From the NCBI GenBank assembly GCA_015491485.1, contig WFVT01000394.1, positions 1-44,766 on the forward strand: DNA of 44,766 bases, in the 5' to 3' direction. This document shows positions 8,543-18,110 of the stretch, in pieces. Positions within the stretch are counted from its first letter, which is position 1. Each line of letters starts with the position of its first letter. Under the pieces are notes generated by a model that worked only from the letters and a program-made list of their open reading frames with translations, was not told where the DNA came from and ran no database searches. A program made the translations under genes and the position numbers. Source of the stretch: Candidatus Zhuqueibacterota bacterium (GTDB taxonomy: Bacteria > Zhuqueibacterota > Zhuqueibacteria > Zhuqueibacterales > Geothermadaptataceae).

Positions 8543-9469
8543 ATGAGGTATGTCAAATGCATTGTTAATCCGGCAGCGGGACGGGGAGGCGCTCGCAAAG
8601 TTTGGCCTAAAATTGCGGCGACTCTGAAGTCGGCAGGCGTGAAATACAGCGTGGATTTTTCGCAGGGCCCGGGACATGCGACGGTTCTGACGAGGCAGGC
8701 TTTGAAATCGGAGTTTCAAGATATCATTGCAGTGGGAGGGGATGGAACGACCAACGAAGTGGTAAACGGCTTTTTCGAGCATGACCGGCCGGTGCGGCAG
8801 GATGCGCGGCTGGGGATCGTTCCGCGCGGCACCGGTATCGATCTCATCCGGACGTTGCCGGTGCCCGCGAACCCGCAGCACGCGGTGGAGGTCATTCTCC
8901 GGGGCCACACCCGCCGTTTTGACGTGGGAAAACTCACCTGTTTGAGTCGCGACGGTAAGCCGCAGGTGCGCTACTTTATGAATATTGCCGATCTTGGCTA
9001 CGGTGGCGCGCTGGTCGATCGCGTCAATGGTTTCACAAAGCTGATGGGGAGTTTTTTGTCCTATTTTGTGGGCTTGCTGTACACCCTGACGTTTTATCAA
9101 AACGAGCATATCCGATTTCAGATCGATGAGGAGCCGGAGGAGGAAGGCGTGTTCAGCGCCATCATCGCTGCGAATGGGCGGTATTTCGGCGGCGGCATGC
9201 ACATCGCCCCTGAAGCACGCGCGGACGACGGCCTGCTGGAATTTGTGCTGATCGGGGATGTGAGCAAGCTGGAAGTCCTGGGCAATCTGGTGCGACTGTA
9301 CCGGGGGACGCTGCATAAGCACCCCAAAGTGGTCTATCGTCGCGGAAAACGGCTTCGGGCGTGGTCCGATCGGGAAGTGCTGTTGGATGCAGATGGGGAA
9401 CTGCCCGGAAAGTTGCCGGCAACGTTTGAAATCCTGCCCGCAGCGGTTCATGTGTTCAGTGAAAAATAA
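8543..9469 (+). CDS. Diacylglycerol/lipid kinase family protein (YegS/DgkB-like)
   Basis: A 308-residue protein of the DAGK catalytic family. It starts with the typical CIVNPAAGRGG, carries the nucleotide-binding VGGDGTTNEVVNG at about residues 70-82 and GIVPRGTGIDLIRTL, and has the family's C-terminal beta-rich lobe (NGRYFGGGMHIAPEARADDG, LDADGE). Enzymes of this group phosphorylate diacylglycerol or other lipids at the inner face of the cytoplasmic membrane; the exact lipid cannot be told from sequence. A strong GGAGGGAGA site immediately precedes the ATG. Length is normal for the family. Confidence 0.92.
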   Translation: MRYVKCIVNPAAGRGGARKVWPKIAATLKSAGVKYSVDFSQGPGHATVLTRQALKSEFQDIIAVGGDGTTNEVVNGFFEHDRPVRQDARLGIVPRGTGIDLIRTLPVPANPQHAVEVILRGHTRRFDVGKLTCLSRDGKPQVRYFMNIADLGYGGALVDRVNGFTKLMGSFLSYFVGLLYTLTFYQNEHIRFQIDEEPEEEGVFSAIIAANGRYFGGGMHIAPEARADDGLLEFVLIGDVSKLEVLGNLVRLYRGTLHKHPKVVYRRGKRLRAWSDREVLLDADGELPGKLPATFEILPAAVHVFSEK

Positions 9470-9914
9470 TCCAGGACTTGCATGATCGATATCGTCTTTT
9501 TCGGAAACCCGACCGCCCCTGTTCGGAGTTAAATTTTATTTGATGTGCTCGAAGATTTGACCCCGCTCAGCCGTTTCTGGCAAGCGCAGCGGTCTGGAAA
9601 AATCGACTTGCCTATGACGGGGGGCCACGTCGGTGTGCTTGAAACGGGGTTATATGATGGTTCCCCGGGAGAGAGGAGCCAACCCTTTTTGGCGCACAAC
9701 GCTTGAAAAGGCTGAATTTCTGACAGTCCTTCGCGACGGCAGGGCGTTCAGATTGTGGGCGATTCGGATGAATGAATGTCAAGAAAATGCCCCTGATGCA
9801 GATCCCTATATTCGATTTTTAAAATGCGTTCAGCGCAAATCCCATATTCATGAAGCCCGGGAAATCGGTGCTTCGGATATCCAGATGCATTATGAATGAA
9901 ATGAGGAGGATGGC
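9470..9914. other. Intergenic spacer with gene remnant
   Basis: A 445-base gap holding the interrupted frame at 9482-9706 and an overlapping 88-codon frame (9633-9899) that has no recognisable domain and no good ribosome site. A GAGGAGG site at its end belongs to the HD-domain gene. Confidence 0.5.
9482..9706 (+). pseudogene. Probable decayed gene fragment, family not recognised
   Basis: From the ATG at 9482 the frame reads as a plausible protein start (MIDIVFFGNPTAPVRS), hits an in-frame TAA at 9530-9532, then continues for 57 sense codons with protein-like content (VLEDLTPLSRFW, DLPMTGGHVGVLETGLYDG) to a TGA at 9704. A further frame (9633-9899; EFLTVLRDGRAFRLWAIRMN) may be the frameshifted continuation. 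The picture is of a short gene broken by one stop and one frameshift. I cannot name the family, and chance open frames are possible. Confidence 0.3.
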
Positions 9915-10478
9915 ATGACACGCGATGAGGCTTATGCCCTGATGACGGAATGGACCGAAAGCGATAACCTTCGGAAGCACATGCTGGCCGTCGAAGCCGC
10001 CATGCGCGAATACGCGCGCAAATTCGGTGAGGATGAAGAAAAATGGGCGGTGGTGGGGCTGCTTCATGATATGGATTATGAAAAGCATCCCACCAAAGAG
10101 GAACATCCGTACGTTGCCGTGGAATATTTGAAAAAACAGGGCGTGCCGGAAGAGATTACGCGCGCCATTCTGGCGCATGCCGAGTACACGGGAGTAGAAC
10201 CCAAAACCCTGATGGAGAAAACGCTGCGGGCAGTGGATGAACTCTGTGGTTTCATCACCGCGTGTGTTTATGTGCGGCCGAGTCGCAGTATTCACGATCT
10301 GAAAGTGTCTTCGGTGAAAAAGAAGATGAAGCAAAGCGGTTTTGCCCGGGCCGTCAATCGTGAAGATATTACCCGCGGGGCTGAACTGCTTGGCGTCACT
10401 CTTGAAGAACATATTCAGACGGTTATCGACGGCATGCGAAAAATGGCGGATGAGCTGGGATTGGCTGGCACAGCTTGA
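9915..10478 (+). CDS. HD-domain hydrolase (HDIG-like)
   Basis: A 187-residue protein of the HD superfamily of metal-dependent phosphohydrolases. Metal ligands are visible as KHMLAVEAAM (first His), GLLHDMDYEKHP (HD pair), a later AILAHAEYTG (His) and AVDELCGF (Asp). This resembles the small predicted HD hydrolases found next to many bacterial genes; the substrate is unknown. GAGGAGG lies just upstream of the ATG. A gap of about 250 bases with a promoter-like motif separates it from the ABC transporter operon. Confidence 0.88.
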   Translation: MTRDEAYALMTEWTESDNLRKHMLAVEAAMREYARKFGEDEEKWAVVGLLHDMDYEKHPTKEEHPYVAVEYLKKQGVPEEITRAILAHAEYTGVEPKTLMEKTLRAVDELCGFITACVYVRPSRSIHDLKVSSVKKKMKQSGFARAVNREDITRGAELLGVTLEEHIQTVIDGMRKMADELGLAGTA

Positions 10479-10516
10479 CCATCGATGATCACGGGGCTGA
10501 ATCATAACAGAAAATC

Positions 10517-10545
10517 TTGCGAAATGGACGGTAAAAGTGTATTTT
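10517..10545 (+). promoter_or_regulatory. Candidate promoter TTGCGA-17-TATTTT
   Basis: TTGCGA at 10517-10522, 17 bases, TATTTT at 10540-10545, in the gap before the ABC exporter operon. The same two hexamers with the same spacing occur before the NtrC-type regulator (38821-38849), which raises the chance that it is real. The leader to the ATG would be about 180 bases. Confidence 0.45.
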
Positions 10546-10728
10546 ATACATCGCTTTTATCTATGGTGAACAGGCTATGCTGTCCATTTCCTGAACATCG
10601 TCCCCAAACCGCTTCATGAGCCATCCGCCTGGGGATGGCCAAACACCCCGGGTGGATCCGCAATCGGCTATTTTGATTTCCCGTTTCAAAATTCACGAAA
10701 GCGATAAGGACGCTACCGAGGTGATCCT

Positions 10729-11493
10729 ATGAGTGAAACGAACGGTCAGGTGATGATTGAGGCAAAAGGACTCAGCAAATATTATGGGCCTTTTGTCGCG
10801 ATCAAAGACATTTCATTTGCCATACCTAAAGGACAGATCGTGGCGTTTCTCGGACCCAACGGCGCCGGGAAATCCACAACCATGAAAATCTTGACCGGTT
10901 ATCTGGCGCCCAGCGAAGGCGCGGCATTTATTGCCGGCAAAGATGTTCAAAAGGAGCGGCTCGAAGCCGCAAAACATTTGGGCTATCTCCCCGAAAACGG
11001 GCCGCTTTATCTGGATATGACTCCGATGGAACTGCTGCAATTTTTCGGCGAAGCCCGCGGGCTCGCTCCCGATGAGATGAAACAGCGCATCGAGGTCGTG
11101 GTGGAGCAATGCGCCATCCAGGAAGTGCTGGAAAAACCCATCGGCAAGCTGTCGAAAGGGTACCGCCAACGAGTGGGGCTGGCGCAGGCGTTGCTGCACG
11201 ATCCCGATGTGCTGATTATGGATGAGCCGACCGCCGGGCTTGATCCCAACCAGATTCGAGACTTCCGCAAAAACATTCGTGATATTGCCGCTCAAAAAAC
11301 CATCATGATTTCCACGCATATCCTGCAAGAAGCCGAAGCCGTAGCGGATCGAGTCTTGCTCATCCACAACGGCCGGTTGGTGTTTGACGGCACGCCGGAT
11401 GAACTGCGAAAAAACGGTTCGATGGAAGAGGAATTTTACCGTTTGACCAATTACGGGCGGCCGGTAACGGCAAGCGAAAACGGAGGGGTTTAG
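10729..11493 (+). CDS. ABC transporter ATP-binding protein (GldA-like)
   Basis: A 254-residue ABC-2-type ATPase. It shows Walker A GPNGAGKST, a Q-loop region around LGYLPENGPLY, signature LSKGYRQR, Walker B VLIMDEPTAGLD and the H-switch STHIL. The LPENGPLY stretch and the partners downstream are typical of the GldA/NatA-like group that energises GldF-GldG. GAGGTGA precedes the ATG. It is followed after three bases by the fused permease/GldG gene. The complex should sit at the inner membrane; whether it drives gliding, or exports something needed for the envelope, cannot be told here. Confidence 0.93.
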   Translation: MSETNGQVMIEAKGLSKYYGPFVAIKDISFAIPKGQIVAFLGPNGAGKSTTMKILTGYLAPSEGAAFIAGKDVQKERLEAAKHLGYLPENGPLYLDMTPMELLQFFGEARGLAPDEMKQRIEVVVEQCAIQEVLEKPIGKLSKGYRQRVGLAQALLHDPDVLIMDEPTAGLDPNQIRDFRKNIRDIAAQKTIMISTHILQEAEAVADRVLLIHNGRLVFDGTPDELRKNGSMEEEFYRLTNYGRPVTASENGGV

Positions 11494-11496
11494 CGC

Positions 11497-14163
11497 ATGA
11501 AGATCAACTGGAAAGTCGTCTTTTCGCTCTTCAAGCGGGATTTGCGGCTGTATTTTACCAACCCGACGGGATATGTATTTATTACGCTGTTTATTTTTCT
11601 GAGCGCGGCGGCTGCCTTTTGGCAGGAGCGCTTTTTCGCCAATAACCTTGCCAATCTCGATCAATTGAACGAGGTATTCCCGTATTTGCTCCTCGTCTTT
11701 ATTCCAGCACTTACCATGGGCGTTTGGGCGGACGAGAAACGGCAGGGAACCGATGAACTGCTGCTGACACTTCCGGCCACCGATTTCGAAGTGGTGCTGG
11801 GTAAATTCTTCGCCGCCCTCGGTGTGTATTCCGCCTCGCTCATTCTATCCCTCAGTCATGTGCTGGTTCTGTTCTGGCTGGGCAGCCCGGACCTGGGATT
11901 GATGGTCGCAAATTATTTTGGCTACTGGCTCCTTGGCGCGGCCTTTATTTCCGTTGGAATGGTTGCATCGTTGTTAACCGATAACATCACCATCGGCTTT
12001 GTGCTGGGCGCTCTATTCTGCGCCATTCTGGTATTCATTGAACCGATTGCGGCGGTGTTTGGCGAATCAGTAAAAAATGCGCTGGCGCCCCTCGGTGTGT
12101 TCTGGCATTTTCAGGACTTTGCCCAGGGAGTGATCAGTCTTTCCGGGCTGCTGTATTTTCTCTCCATCATCGGTTTGATGCTGTATGTGAACGTGACCCT
12201 GCTGGGCAACCGGCATTGGCCTGCGGAAGCCGATGGCTATCCGATGTCTGTGCACCAGTGGGTGCGCATGGTTTCGCTCGTCATTGCCATCATCAGCGTC
12301 AATGTGATTTTGGGCCGGTTGCACTGGCGCCTGGATGTCACCGCGGAAAAGCTGCATACCCTGTCTGCGGAAACGAAAAGATTGTTGAGCGAAATTCCCG
12401 AAGACCGGCCGGTGTTTATCCATGCCTACATCAGCAAAGAGGTGCCGGAACCGTTTGTGCAAACGCGGCAAAATCTGATCGGCTTTCTGCGTGAAATCGA
12501 CGCGGTGGCCGGCAACCGGGTGGAAGTGGCCATTCACGACACCGAACCGTATTCCAAAGAAGCGATTGAAGCACGGGAAAAATTCGGCATTACCCCGCAG
12601 GAGGTTTTCAATCCGGGGAGCGCCCGGGCTTCGGTCGCCCAGATTTTCATGGGAGTGGCATTCACCTGCGGCGCCGAAGAGCAAGTGATTCCCTTCATGG
12701 ATCGCGGCTTGCCGGTGGAATATGAACTGATCCGCAGTATCCGGGTGGTGGCGCGCACCGGCCGCAAAAAAATCGGTGTTGTACGAACCGCAGCGCAGTT
12801 GTTCGGCGGATTCGATTTCCAGACGTTTCAGAGTCAGCCGGAATGGCCGGTGGTCCAGGAACTGAAAAAACAGTATGAAGTGGTGCAGATTTCCGCAGAC
12901 CAGCCCATCAAAGAAGAGCTCGATGGGCTGTTGGTGGCGTTGCCTTCCTCCATGCCGCAAGAAGAGCTGGATAACCTGAAAGACTACATTGAGCAAGGCC
13001 ATCCGGCGCTCATTTTAGTGGATCCGTTGCCTCTGTTCAAACCGGCGTTATCGCCGTCAGAAAGAGCAGGAGCAGATCGCAATCCCTTCATGCGCAATCA
13101 GGGGCCGCCGCCCAAGCCCAAAGGCGATATCGAGGCTTTTCTGCGTGAGCTGGGCGTGAACTGGAATAAGCGGCAAATCGTCTGGGATACGTATAATCCG
13201 CATCCGGATTTTGCCACCCTGCCGCCCGAGTTCGTTTTTATCGGACAGGGCAACGGTAATCCAGAAGCCATCAATCCTGAAGACCGGGTCACCTCGGGGC
13301 TGCAGGAATTGGTATTTTTGTACCCGGGCTATCTGCAACCGTCCGCTTCAAAAGATTATGAATTCACCCCGCTGGTGAAAACCGGTTTTGTATCCGCATC
13401 CTTGCCGTATTCCCGGCTCATTCGCCGCAGTTTTTTTGGATTCCAACTGGCCGGTCGGGGAGTCCCCCATATCCCCAATGATCTGGATTACGTCATTGCC
13501 GCACGCATCAACGGGGATACCGTCACCAAAGATACCACAGAAACGCAGAAAAAGGTCAATGTCATTGTGGTGGCGGATCTGGATTTCATTTCACAACAGT
13601 TTTTTGAAATCCGCAAACGCGGGTTTCAAAACCTGAACTTTGACAATATCCCGTTTTTCCTGAATTGCATGGACGTGCTGGTCGGCGACGAGTCGTTCAT
13701 CGAGCTGCGCAAACGCCGCGTCAAACATCGTACGTTGACGCGGGTGGAAGCGCAAACGCAGAAGTTCGTTGAGCAACGGACGAAGGAAGAGCAGGACGCC
13801 GAGGCAGAAGCCCGTCGCGCTCTCGAAGAGGCGCGCAAGCGCTTGAACGAGAAAGTCGCCGAGGTGCGTCGGCGCCCTGATCTGGATGCGCAGACCAAGG
13901 AGATCATGGCGCGCAACCTGCAAGAGGTGGAAAACCGGCGGTTCGAAGCGCTGAAGAAAAACATCGAAGCGGAAAAAGAGGCAAAAATTCTGCGGAGCAA
14001 AGAACATATGGAAGCGCAAATCCGCCGGATTCAAAATACCATCAAAACGTTTGCAGTCTTGCTGCCGCCCGTCCCGGTGTTTCTTATGGGCGTTTTCATC
14101 TTCATTCGCCGCCGGCGGCGTGAAAAAGAAGGTGCTGCAGCCGTAAGGAGGTTGAGAGGATAG
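11497..14163 (+). CDS. ABC-2 permease (GldF-like) fused to GldG-like auxiliary protein
   Basis: An 888-residue fusion. Residues 1-235 form an ABC-2 permease with about six membrane helices (start [20 protein letters not shown], then [20 protein letters not shown]). A further helix near 255 ([15 protein letters not shown]) begins a GldG-like unit: a periplasmic ABC_transp_aux domain (about 280-700, with [14 protein letters not shown] and [20 protein letters not shown]), a charged coiled coil (about 735-845) and a last helix ([20 protein letters not shown]). In Flavobacterium these are separate proteins, GldF and GldG; here one chain does both. The ribosome site is GGAGGGG. The next gene starts two bases after its stop. 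Confidence 0.9.
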   Translation: MKINWKVVFSLFKRDLRLYFTNPTGYVFITLFIFLSAAAAFWQERFFANNLANLDQLNEVFPYLLLVFIPALTMGVWADEKRQGTDELLLTLPATDFEVVLGKFFAALGVYSASLILSLSHVLVLFWLGSPDLGLMVANYFGYWLLGAAFISVGMVASLLTDNITIGFVLGALFCAILVFIEPIAAVFGESVKNALAPLGVFWHFQDFAQGVISLSGLLYFLSIIGLMLYVNVTLLGNRHWPAEADGYPMSVHQWVRMVSLVIAIISVNVILGRLHWRLDVTAEKLHTLSAETKRLLSEIPEDRPVFIHAYISKEVPEPFVQTRQNLIGFLREIDAVAGNRVEVAIHDTEPYSKEAIEAREKFGITPQEVFNPGSARASVAQIFMGVAFTCGAEEQVIPFMDRGLPVEYELIRSIRVVARTGRKKIGVVRTAAQLFGGFDFQTFQSQPEWPVVQELKKQYEVVQISADQPIKEELDGLLVALPSSMPQEELDNLKDYIEQGHPALILVDPLPLFKPALSPSERAGADRNPFMRNQGPPPKPKGDIEAFLRELGVNWNKRQIVWDTYNPHPDFATLPPEFVFIGQGNGNPEAINPEDRVTSGLQELVFLYPGYLQPSASKDYEFTPLVKTGFVSASLPYSRLIRRSFFGFQLAGRGVPHIPNDLDYVIAARINGDTVTKDTTETQKKVNVIVVADLDFISQQFFEIRKRGFQNLNFDNIPFFLNCMDVLVGDESFIELRKRRVKHRTLTRVEAQTQKFVEQRTKEEQDAEAEARRALEEARKRLNEKVAEVRRRPDLDAQTKEIMARNLQEVENRRFEALKKNIEAEKEAKILRSKEHMEAQIRRIQNTIKTFAVLLPPVPVFLMGVFIFIRRRRREKEGAAAVRRLRG

Positions 14164-14165
14164 CC

Positions 14166-15530
14166 ATGAGCGAAAAACAAAAAACCCTGCGTTTCGCGGG
14201 TGCTGCTGTTGTCCTGGCGCTGATCGCTTTCATCACGGCACCCGGAAAAATCGAACCCGATGCGTTTTTTGATCAGGGGGAGCCGTTCTTCCCCGATTTT
14301 CAGGACCCCAACAGTGCGGTGACCCTGGAAGTGATCAAATTCGATCCGGAAACCGGTTCCACCGTCCCGTTTAAAGTCACTTTCAAAGAAGGGCGATGGA
14401 CCATCCCGTCCCATTATGATTACCCGGCCGACGGCAAAGAGCGGCTGGCGAAAACCGCCGCTGCCATCATTGAAATGCGCAAAGATGAATTCCGCACCGA
14501 TAATGTGGCGGACCATGAAGTGTGTGGTGTTCTGGACCCGCTCGATGAAACCATCACCAGCCTCGAGGGCCGGGGCGAACGGGTGATTATCCGCGGTGAA
14601 AACGACAACGTGCTGGCCGATATCATCATCGGCAAAAAAGTTCCTGGAAAAGACGGCTTTCGCTTTGTGCGCTTGCCCGGCCAAAAGCGGGTGTACGCCG
14701 CCCGTACCGATATCGATGTTTCGACCCGATTCTCTGATTGGATTGATACGGATCTATTGCGCATCAATCGCAATGATATCGAAAGAGTGGTGCTCAAAGA
14801 TTATTCCGTGGATGAGCGCACCGGCATCGTCCGCATGCGCGACGTCGTCACCCTGCGGAAAAAGGATAACGAGTGGAAAGCCGATAAAATGGCGCCGGAT
14901 GAAGAGGTGGATAAGATTAAAATGAATGATCTGCTCACGGCGCTGGACCAGTTGTCCATCGTGGGCGTGCGGCCGAAGCCGGCCGGGCTGTCGGCCAGTC
15001 TGACCAAAATGCGAGAGGGAGTCCGGTTGACGCAGCAAGACTTGCTCTCGTTACAGAGCAAAGGCTATTTCTTCTCACGCGATGGTCAGCTACTCTCGAA
15101 TGAAGGCGAGCTGCAGGCCGAGACCAAAGACGGCGTCATTTATACTTTGCGGTTCGGTGAGGTCGTTTACGGCCGCGGACTGGCGGTCACCGCCGGCATC
15201 GATACCAGCGAAACCGGCGAAAAAGGGCCGGGAGAAAACCGGTATTTGTTCATTACCGCGGCCTTCAACGAAAGAAAATTTCCAGAGCCGCCAAAACCTC
15301 AAAATACCGATTTCCTGAACAAAGCCGACAGCCTGTGGACCGATGCCGATCGCAAAAACAAGGAACGGTATGATCGGTATGAAGAATGGAAACGGAAGGT
15401 GGAAAAAGGGCGGAAATTGACGGATGAGTTGAATGCCCGTTTTGCGAAATGGTATTATGTGATTTCTGCCTCGAAATTCGATAAATTGCATGTGAAACGC
15501 AAGGATCTGATCAAACGGAAAAAAAGCTGA
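14166..15530 (+). CDS. DUF4340-domain protein of the Gld-type exporter
   Basis: A 454-residue protein with one N-terminal membrane helix (FAGAAVVLALIAFITAP) and a large extracytoplasmic part. The region WTIPSHYDYPADGKERLAKT, followed by a beta-rich core (GFRFVRLPGQKRVYAARTDI, SDWIDTDLLRI), is characteristic of DUF4340. Members of this family almost always follow GldF/GldG-type genes and are taken to be a periplasmic partner of the transporter, role undefined. The C-terminus is highly charged. GAGAGGAT precedes the ATG. The operon ends 25 bases later in a clear intrinsic terminator. Confidence 0.88.
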   Translation: MSEKQKTLRFAGAAVVLALIAFITAPGKIEPDAFFDQGEPFFPDFQDPNSAVTLEVIKFDPETGSTVPFKVTFKEGRWTIPSHYDYPADGKERLAKTAAAIIEMRKDEFRTDNVADHEVCGVLDPLDETITSLEGRGERVIIRGENDNVLADIIIGKKVPGKDGFRFVRLPGQKRVYAARTDIDVSTRFSDWIDTDLLRINRNDIERVVLKDYSVDERTGIVRMRDVVTLRKKDNEWKADKMAPDEEVDKIKMNDLLTALDQLSIVGVRPKPAGLSASLTKMREGVRLTQQDLLSLQSKGYFFSRDGQLLSNEGELQAETKDGVIYTLRFGEVVYGRGLAVTAGIDTSETGEKGPGENRYLFITAAFNERKFPEPPKPQNTDFLNKADSLWTDADRKNKERYDRYEEWKRKVEKGRKLTDELNARFAKWYYVISASKFDKLHVKRKDLIKRKKS

Positions 15531-15555
15531 TTGACGGTCACATCGCATGGCCGGG

Positions 15556-15590
15556 CGGAGCAGGGTGCCATCTCTGCTCCGTTTTTGTTT
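15556..15590 (+). terminator. Intrinsic terminator of the ABC exporter operon
   Basis: A perfect 8-bp stem, CGGAGCAG (15556-15563) and CTGCTCCG (15574-15581), with a 10-base loop, followed directly by TTTTTGTTT. It lies 25 bases after the DUF4340 stop codon. Confidence 0.92.
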
Positions 15591-15650
15591 GAAATGCAAA
15601 AACGGTTCTTCTATCGGCATGACAACAGGCAAAGGGATCGGTATGATTTA

Positions 15651-15678
15651 TTGCTACCGTCAGGGACTGTGATATAAC
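15651..15678 (+). promoter_or_regulatory. Candidate promoter for the SDR gene
   Basis: TTGCTA (15651-15656), 16-base spacer, TATAAC (15673-15678). The predicted start site would leave a leader of only about 9 bases before the ATG at 15694 and cut into the AAGGAAG ribosome site, which weakens the call. Confidence 0.35.
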
Positions 15679-15693
15679 AGAAAGGAAGCGTGT

Positions 15694-16470
15694 ATGGATC
15701 TGGGATTAAAAGGCAAAGTGGCGATGGTCACCGGCGCCAGCCGGGGAATCGGTAAAGGCATTGCAATGGGCCTGGCGAAAGAGGGCTGTAAGCTGGCGAT
15801 CTGTGCCCGGAATGCCGAGCCGTTGAGCGAAGCCGCCGAGGAGATGCGTGCGGAAGGAGTGGAAGTATTGGAACTGGCGATGGACATCACAAAAGCCGGA
15901 GCAGCGGAGCAATTTGCCGAACAAACCCTGCAGCGTTTCGGGCGCATCGATGTTCTGGTCAACAATGTGGGCGGCAATCGCCGCGGCGCGTTCGACAGTC
16001 TGAGTGATCAGGACTGGGAAGCCATCCTGCAGCTCAATTTGATGTCGCATATCCGCGCCACCCGGGCGGTCATCCCAACGATGAAAGAACAGAAGAGCGG
16101 CGTTATTCTGTTTATCTCTTCGATTTTCGGCCGTGAAGCCGGCGGCCCCGGCCTGTCCATCTACAACACCACCAAATCCGGGCTCATCAGCGTGGCAAAA
16201 ATCCTGGCGCTGGAACTGGCGCCGTTTAACATCCGCGTGAATAGTGTGGCGCCGGGTTCCATCCGCTTTCCCGGCGGCAGTTGGGACCGCCGCTGCAAAG
16301 AAGACCCCGAAGGCATGAAAGAATTCATCAAACGCGAACTGCCGCTGGGGCGGTTTGGCACGGTGGAAGAAGTAGCGAACGTCGTGGTGTTTCTGGCATC
16401 GGAACGTGCAAGTCTGGTCACCGGCGCCTGCATTAACGTCGATGGTGGACAGTCGCACTCGCTTATTTAA
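15694..16470 (+). CDS. SDR-family oxidoreductase (FabG-like)
   Basis: A 258-residue classical short-chain dehydrogenase. The NAD(P)-binding TGASRGIGKG is at residues 12-21, NNVGGN follows at about 90, and the catalytic Ser (FISSIF), Tyr and Lys (YNTTK) are in place. The C-terminus has ERASLVTGACINVDGG, usual for SDRs. The substrate is not predictable; 3-oxoacyl-ACP-reductase-like and sugar or secondary alcohol dehydrogenases share this pattern. It follows a terminator and a promoter-like motif, so it is probably monocistronic. Its last 8 bases overlap the end of the convergent YjbQ-like gene. Confidence 0.92.
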   Translation: MDLGLKGKVAMVTGASRGIGKGIAMGLAKEGCKLAICARNAEPLSEAAEEMRAEGVEVLELAMDITKAGAAEQFAEQTLQRFGRIDVLVNNVGGNRRGAFDSLSDQDWEAILQLNLMSHIRATRAVIPTMKEQKSGVILFISSIFGREAGGPGLSIYNTTKSGLISVAKILALELAPFNIRVNSVAPGSIRFPGGSWDRRCKEDPEGMKEFIKRELPLGRFGTVEEVANVVVFLASERASLVTGACINVDGGQSHSLI

Positions 16471-17533
16471 ATCGGGTGAGCGTGATCGTAAGATGGCGCG
16501 TGCGATTCGCTGCGGCTTTCCACTGCACCAAAATGGGGCTCTGGTAGGTGCCGTGTACGATCTGCCCGGTGCCCGAAGGATTTTGATCGGATATGTATAG
16601 ACTGACCTTGCGCTTCATCCGCAGAAAGCGTTCCGCCGGCACGGCAATGAATTTCGACAGAATCTTTTCGAGCATGGATTCGGTGATGTGAAAGGCATCC
16701 ATCAATTCGTTGAAGAAGTGCACCAGATCGTACTTGGCATAATTAAGCGTTTTGCTCGGGATGGCGCGCGGATCTTCCAGCATGTGTTTGCCTTTTTGCG
16801 CCATAAACTTGAACGGATTGCGCAACACCTCGGCGAGATCGTGTTTCATCAGCAGTGTTTCGTATTCATTGACCGTCAGGCCTGCGTGGCTCTCCGTCGG
16901 GGCCAAAGCGATATCCACCTTGCCTTTCTGGATGTCGTATCGCCGGATGAGTTCATTGACCTCATCAATGATGCCGATACGGTTATCGCGCAGATTGATG
17001 GAATCGATGGGATGGCGTGAAACCGGCACCTGAAGCACGGCCCGGTGCACGATGTCTTCTTCCCGGAACGCCACAATGGTGGTTTTGCGTTGCCGCCGGG
17101 ATTCTCCGTTTACACCGTCCAGATCGATGAAATAGACCGGTACGCCGCGCTGATTATTGTAAGTCACACAGTTTCTCAGGCCCGAGCTAATGAAGATCAA
17201 ATGCGAATCGGCGTTTTTGGGCTCGTATTTGCGCTGTTCTTCGGTCAGTTCCCGCCGGAGTTGGAGCTGATCATGGTAGTACTCCGCCCCCGGGGGAAAC
17301 AATTTTTGGAAAGCGCGCAAAAATGGATGGACGTGTTCCCGGCTGTGTTTGAGGCGAGCACACAAACTCTGCTCAAAATAGCCTGCGGTGGTATGAAACG
17401 AGCAATAAAATGCTTTGGGATGCTGATAGAATTGATCTCCGACCCGTTCGTGAATTTTTTGAGTGACGTCGATGATATCAAAGCGTGATCTGGGTTGGAC
17501 TTCCAGGGTTAGCTCGAGGGGGGATAAGTCCAT
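16463..17533 (-). CDS. YjbQ/UPF0047-like domain protein with a long C-terminal extension
   Basis: A 356-residue protein. The first ~150 residues resemble the YjbQ (UPF0047) fold: FDIIDVTQKIHERV, then FHTTAGYFEQS (the family's HTTA motif) and NADSHLIFISSG. The remaining ~200 residues (LQVPVSRHPIDSINLRDN, KGKVDIALAPTESHAGLTVN, LNYAKYDLVHFFNELMDAF) match nothing I recognise and make it more than twice the usual ~140 residues. The start at 17533 is preferred over the upstream frame opening at 17581 because GGAG lies 7 bases before that ATG. It converges on, and overlaps, the SDR gene. Function unknown. Confidence 0.55.
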   Translation of the reverse strand: MDLSPLELTLEVQPRSRFDIIDVTQKIHERVGDQFYQHPKAFYCSFHTTAGYFEQSLCARLKHSREHVHPFLRAFQKLFPPGAEYYHDQLQLRRELTEEQRKYEPKNADSHLIFISSGLRNCVTYNNQRGVPVYFIDLDGVNGESRRQRKTTIVAFREEDIVHRAVLQVPVSRHPIDSINLRDNRIGIIDEVNELIRRYDIQKGKVDIALAPTESHAGLTVNEYETLLMKHDLAEVLRNPFKFMAQKGKHMLEDPRAIPSKTLNYAKYDLVHFFNELMDAFHITESMLEKILSKFIAVPAERFLRMKRKVSLYISDQNPSGTGQIVHGTYQSPILVQWKAAANRTRHLTITLTRFK

Positions 17534-17914
17534 TATCGATCTCCAAGCTTCGTTGCAGAATTCCGCACTCCTCATCTTCACAAGGTTTCATGGCAAGGAA
17601 TGGCTGAATAAGACGGCATTAAAATTAGCGGATCAAGATAGAAATGTCAAGGGTTAGATTGCAAATAAAAAAATTGAGATATGTGAAAGTATCAGTGTTT
17701 AAAGAATATGCCGCTTCCATTTTTCACTTCAATATCGGGCACCATTGATTTTTATAACGAAGAAATCCATTTAAAAATCGGGAGAACACCATGTGCCTGC
17801 CATTCGGTGAATACTTGGGATGTCAGGACAGATTATTTTCAACATAGATTCAGGAAAGGCTGACGGACGACCGGTTGATCAACGGCGGTCCAATAGGCCC
17901 GGGCACATCATTTA

Positions 17915-17947
17915 TTCAACCACGAAGCCCACGAAGGACACGAAAAA
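17915..17947 (+). repeat. Short dispersed CACGAAG-type repeat, copy A
   Basis: The 33-base segment beginning TTCAACCACGAAGCCCACGA matches 30408-30440 at 27 of 33 positions. Both copies lie in non-coding DNA near a MITE-like element. Similar CACGAAG-rich sequences are, to my knowledge, common in intergenic DNA of environmental bacteria. Confidence 0.5.
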
Positions 17948-18110
17948 ATACAGGGGATCGAAATTTTCTGTGCATTTCAGATGCTTCATGGGAGCAATAA
18001 TACACTCATGATGAGGAAATACGAATGGTGGAATCGTTGATCTAAAAACAAAAAATTGAGCTATATCGCGTTATGTGAATTCAGGAACAACACGCCTCGG
18101 GTGGTACGAT

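Noticed and set aside
8297-9451. 384-codon open frame on the minus strand
   Set aside because: It is antisense to the lipid kinase gene with its GGDGT motif; no domain is visible in the minus frame.
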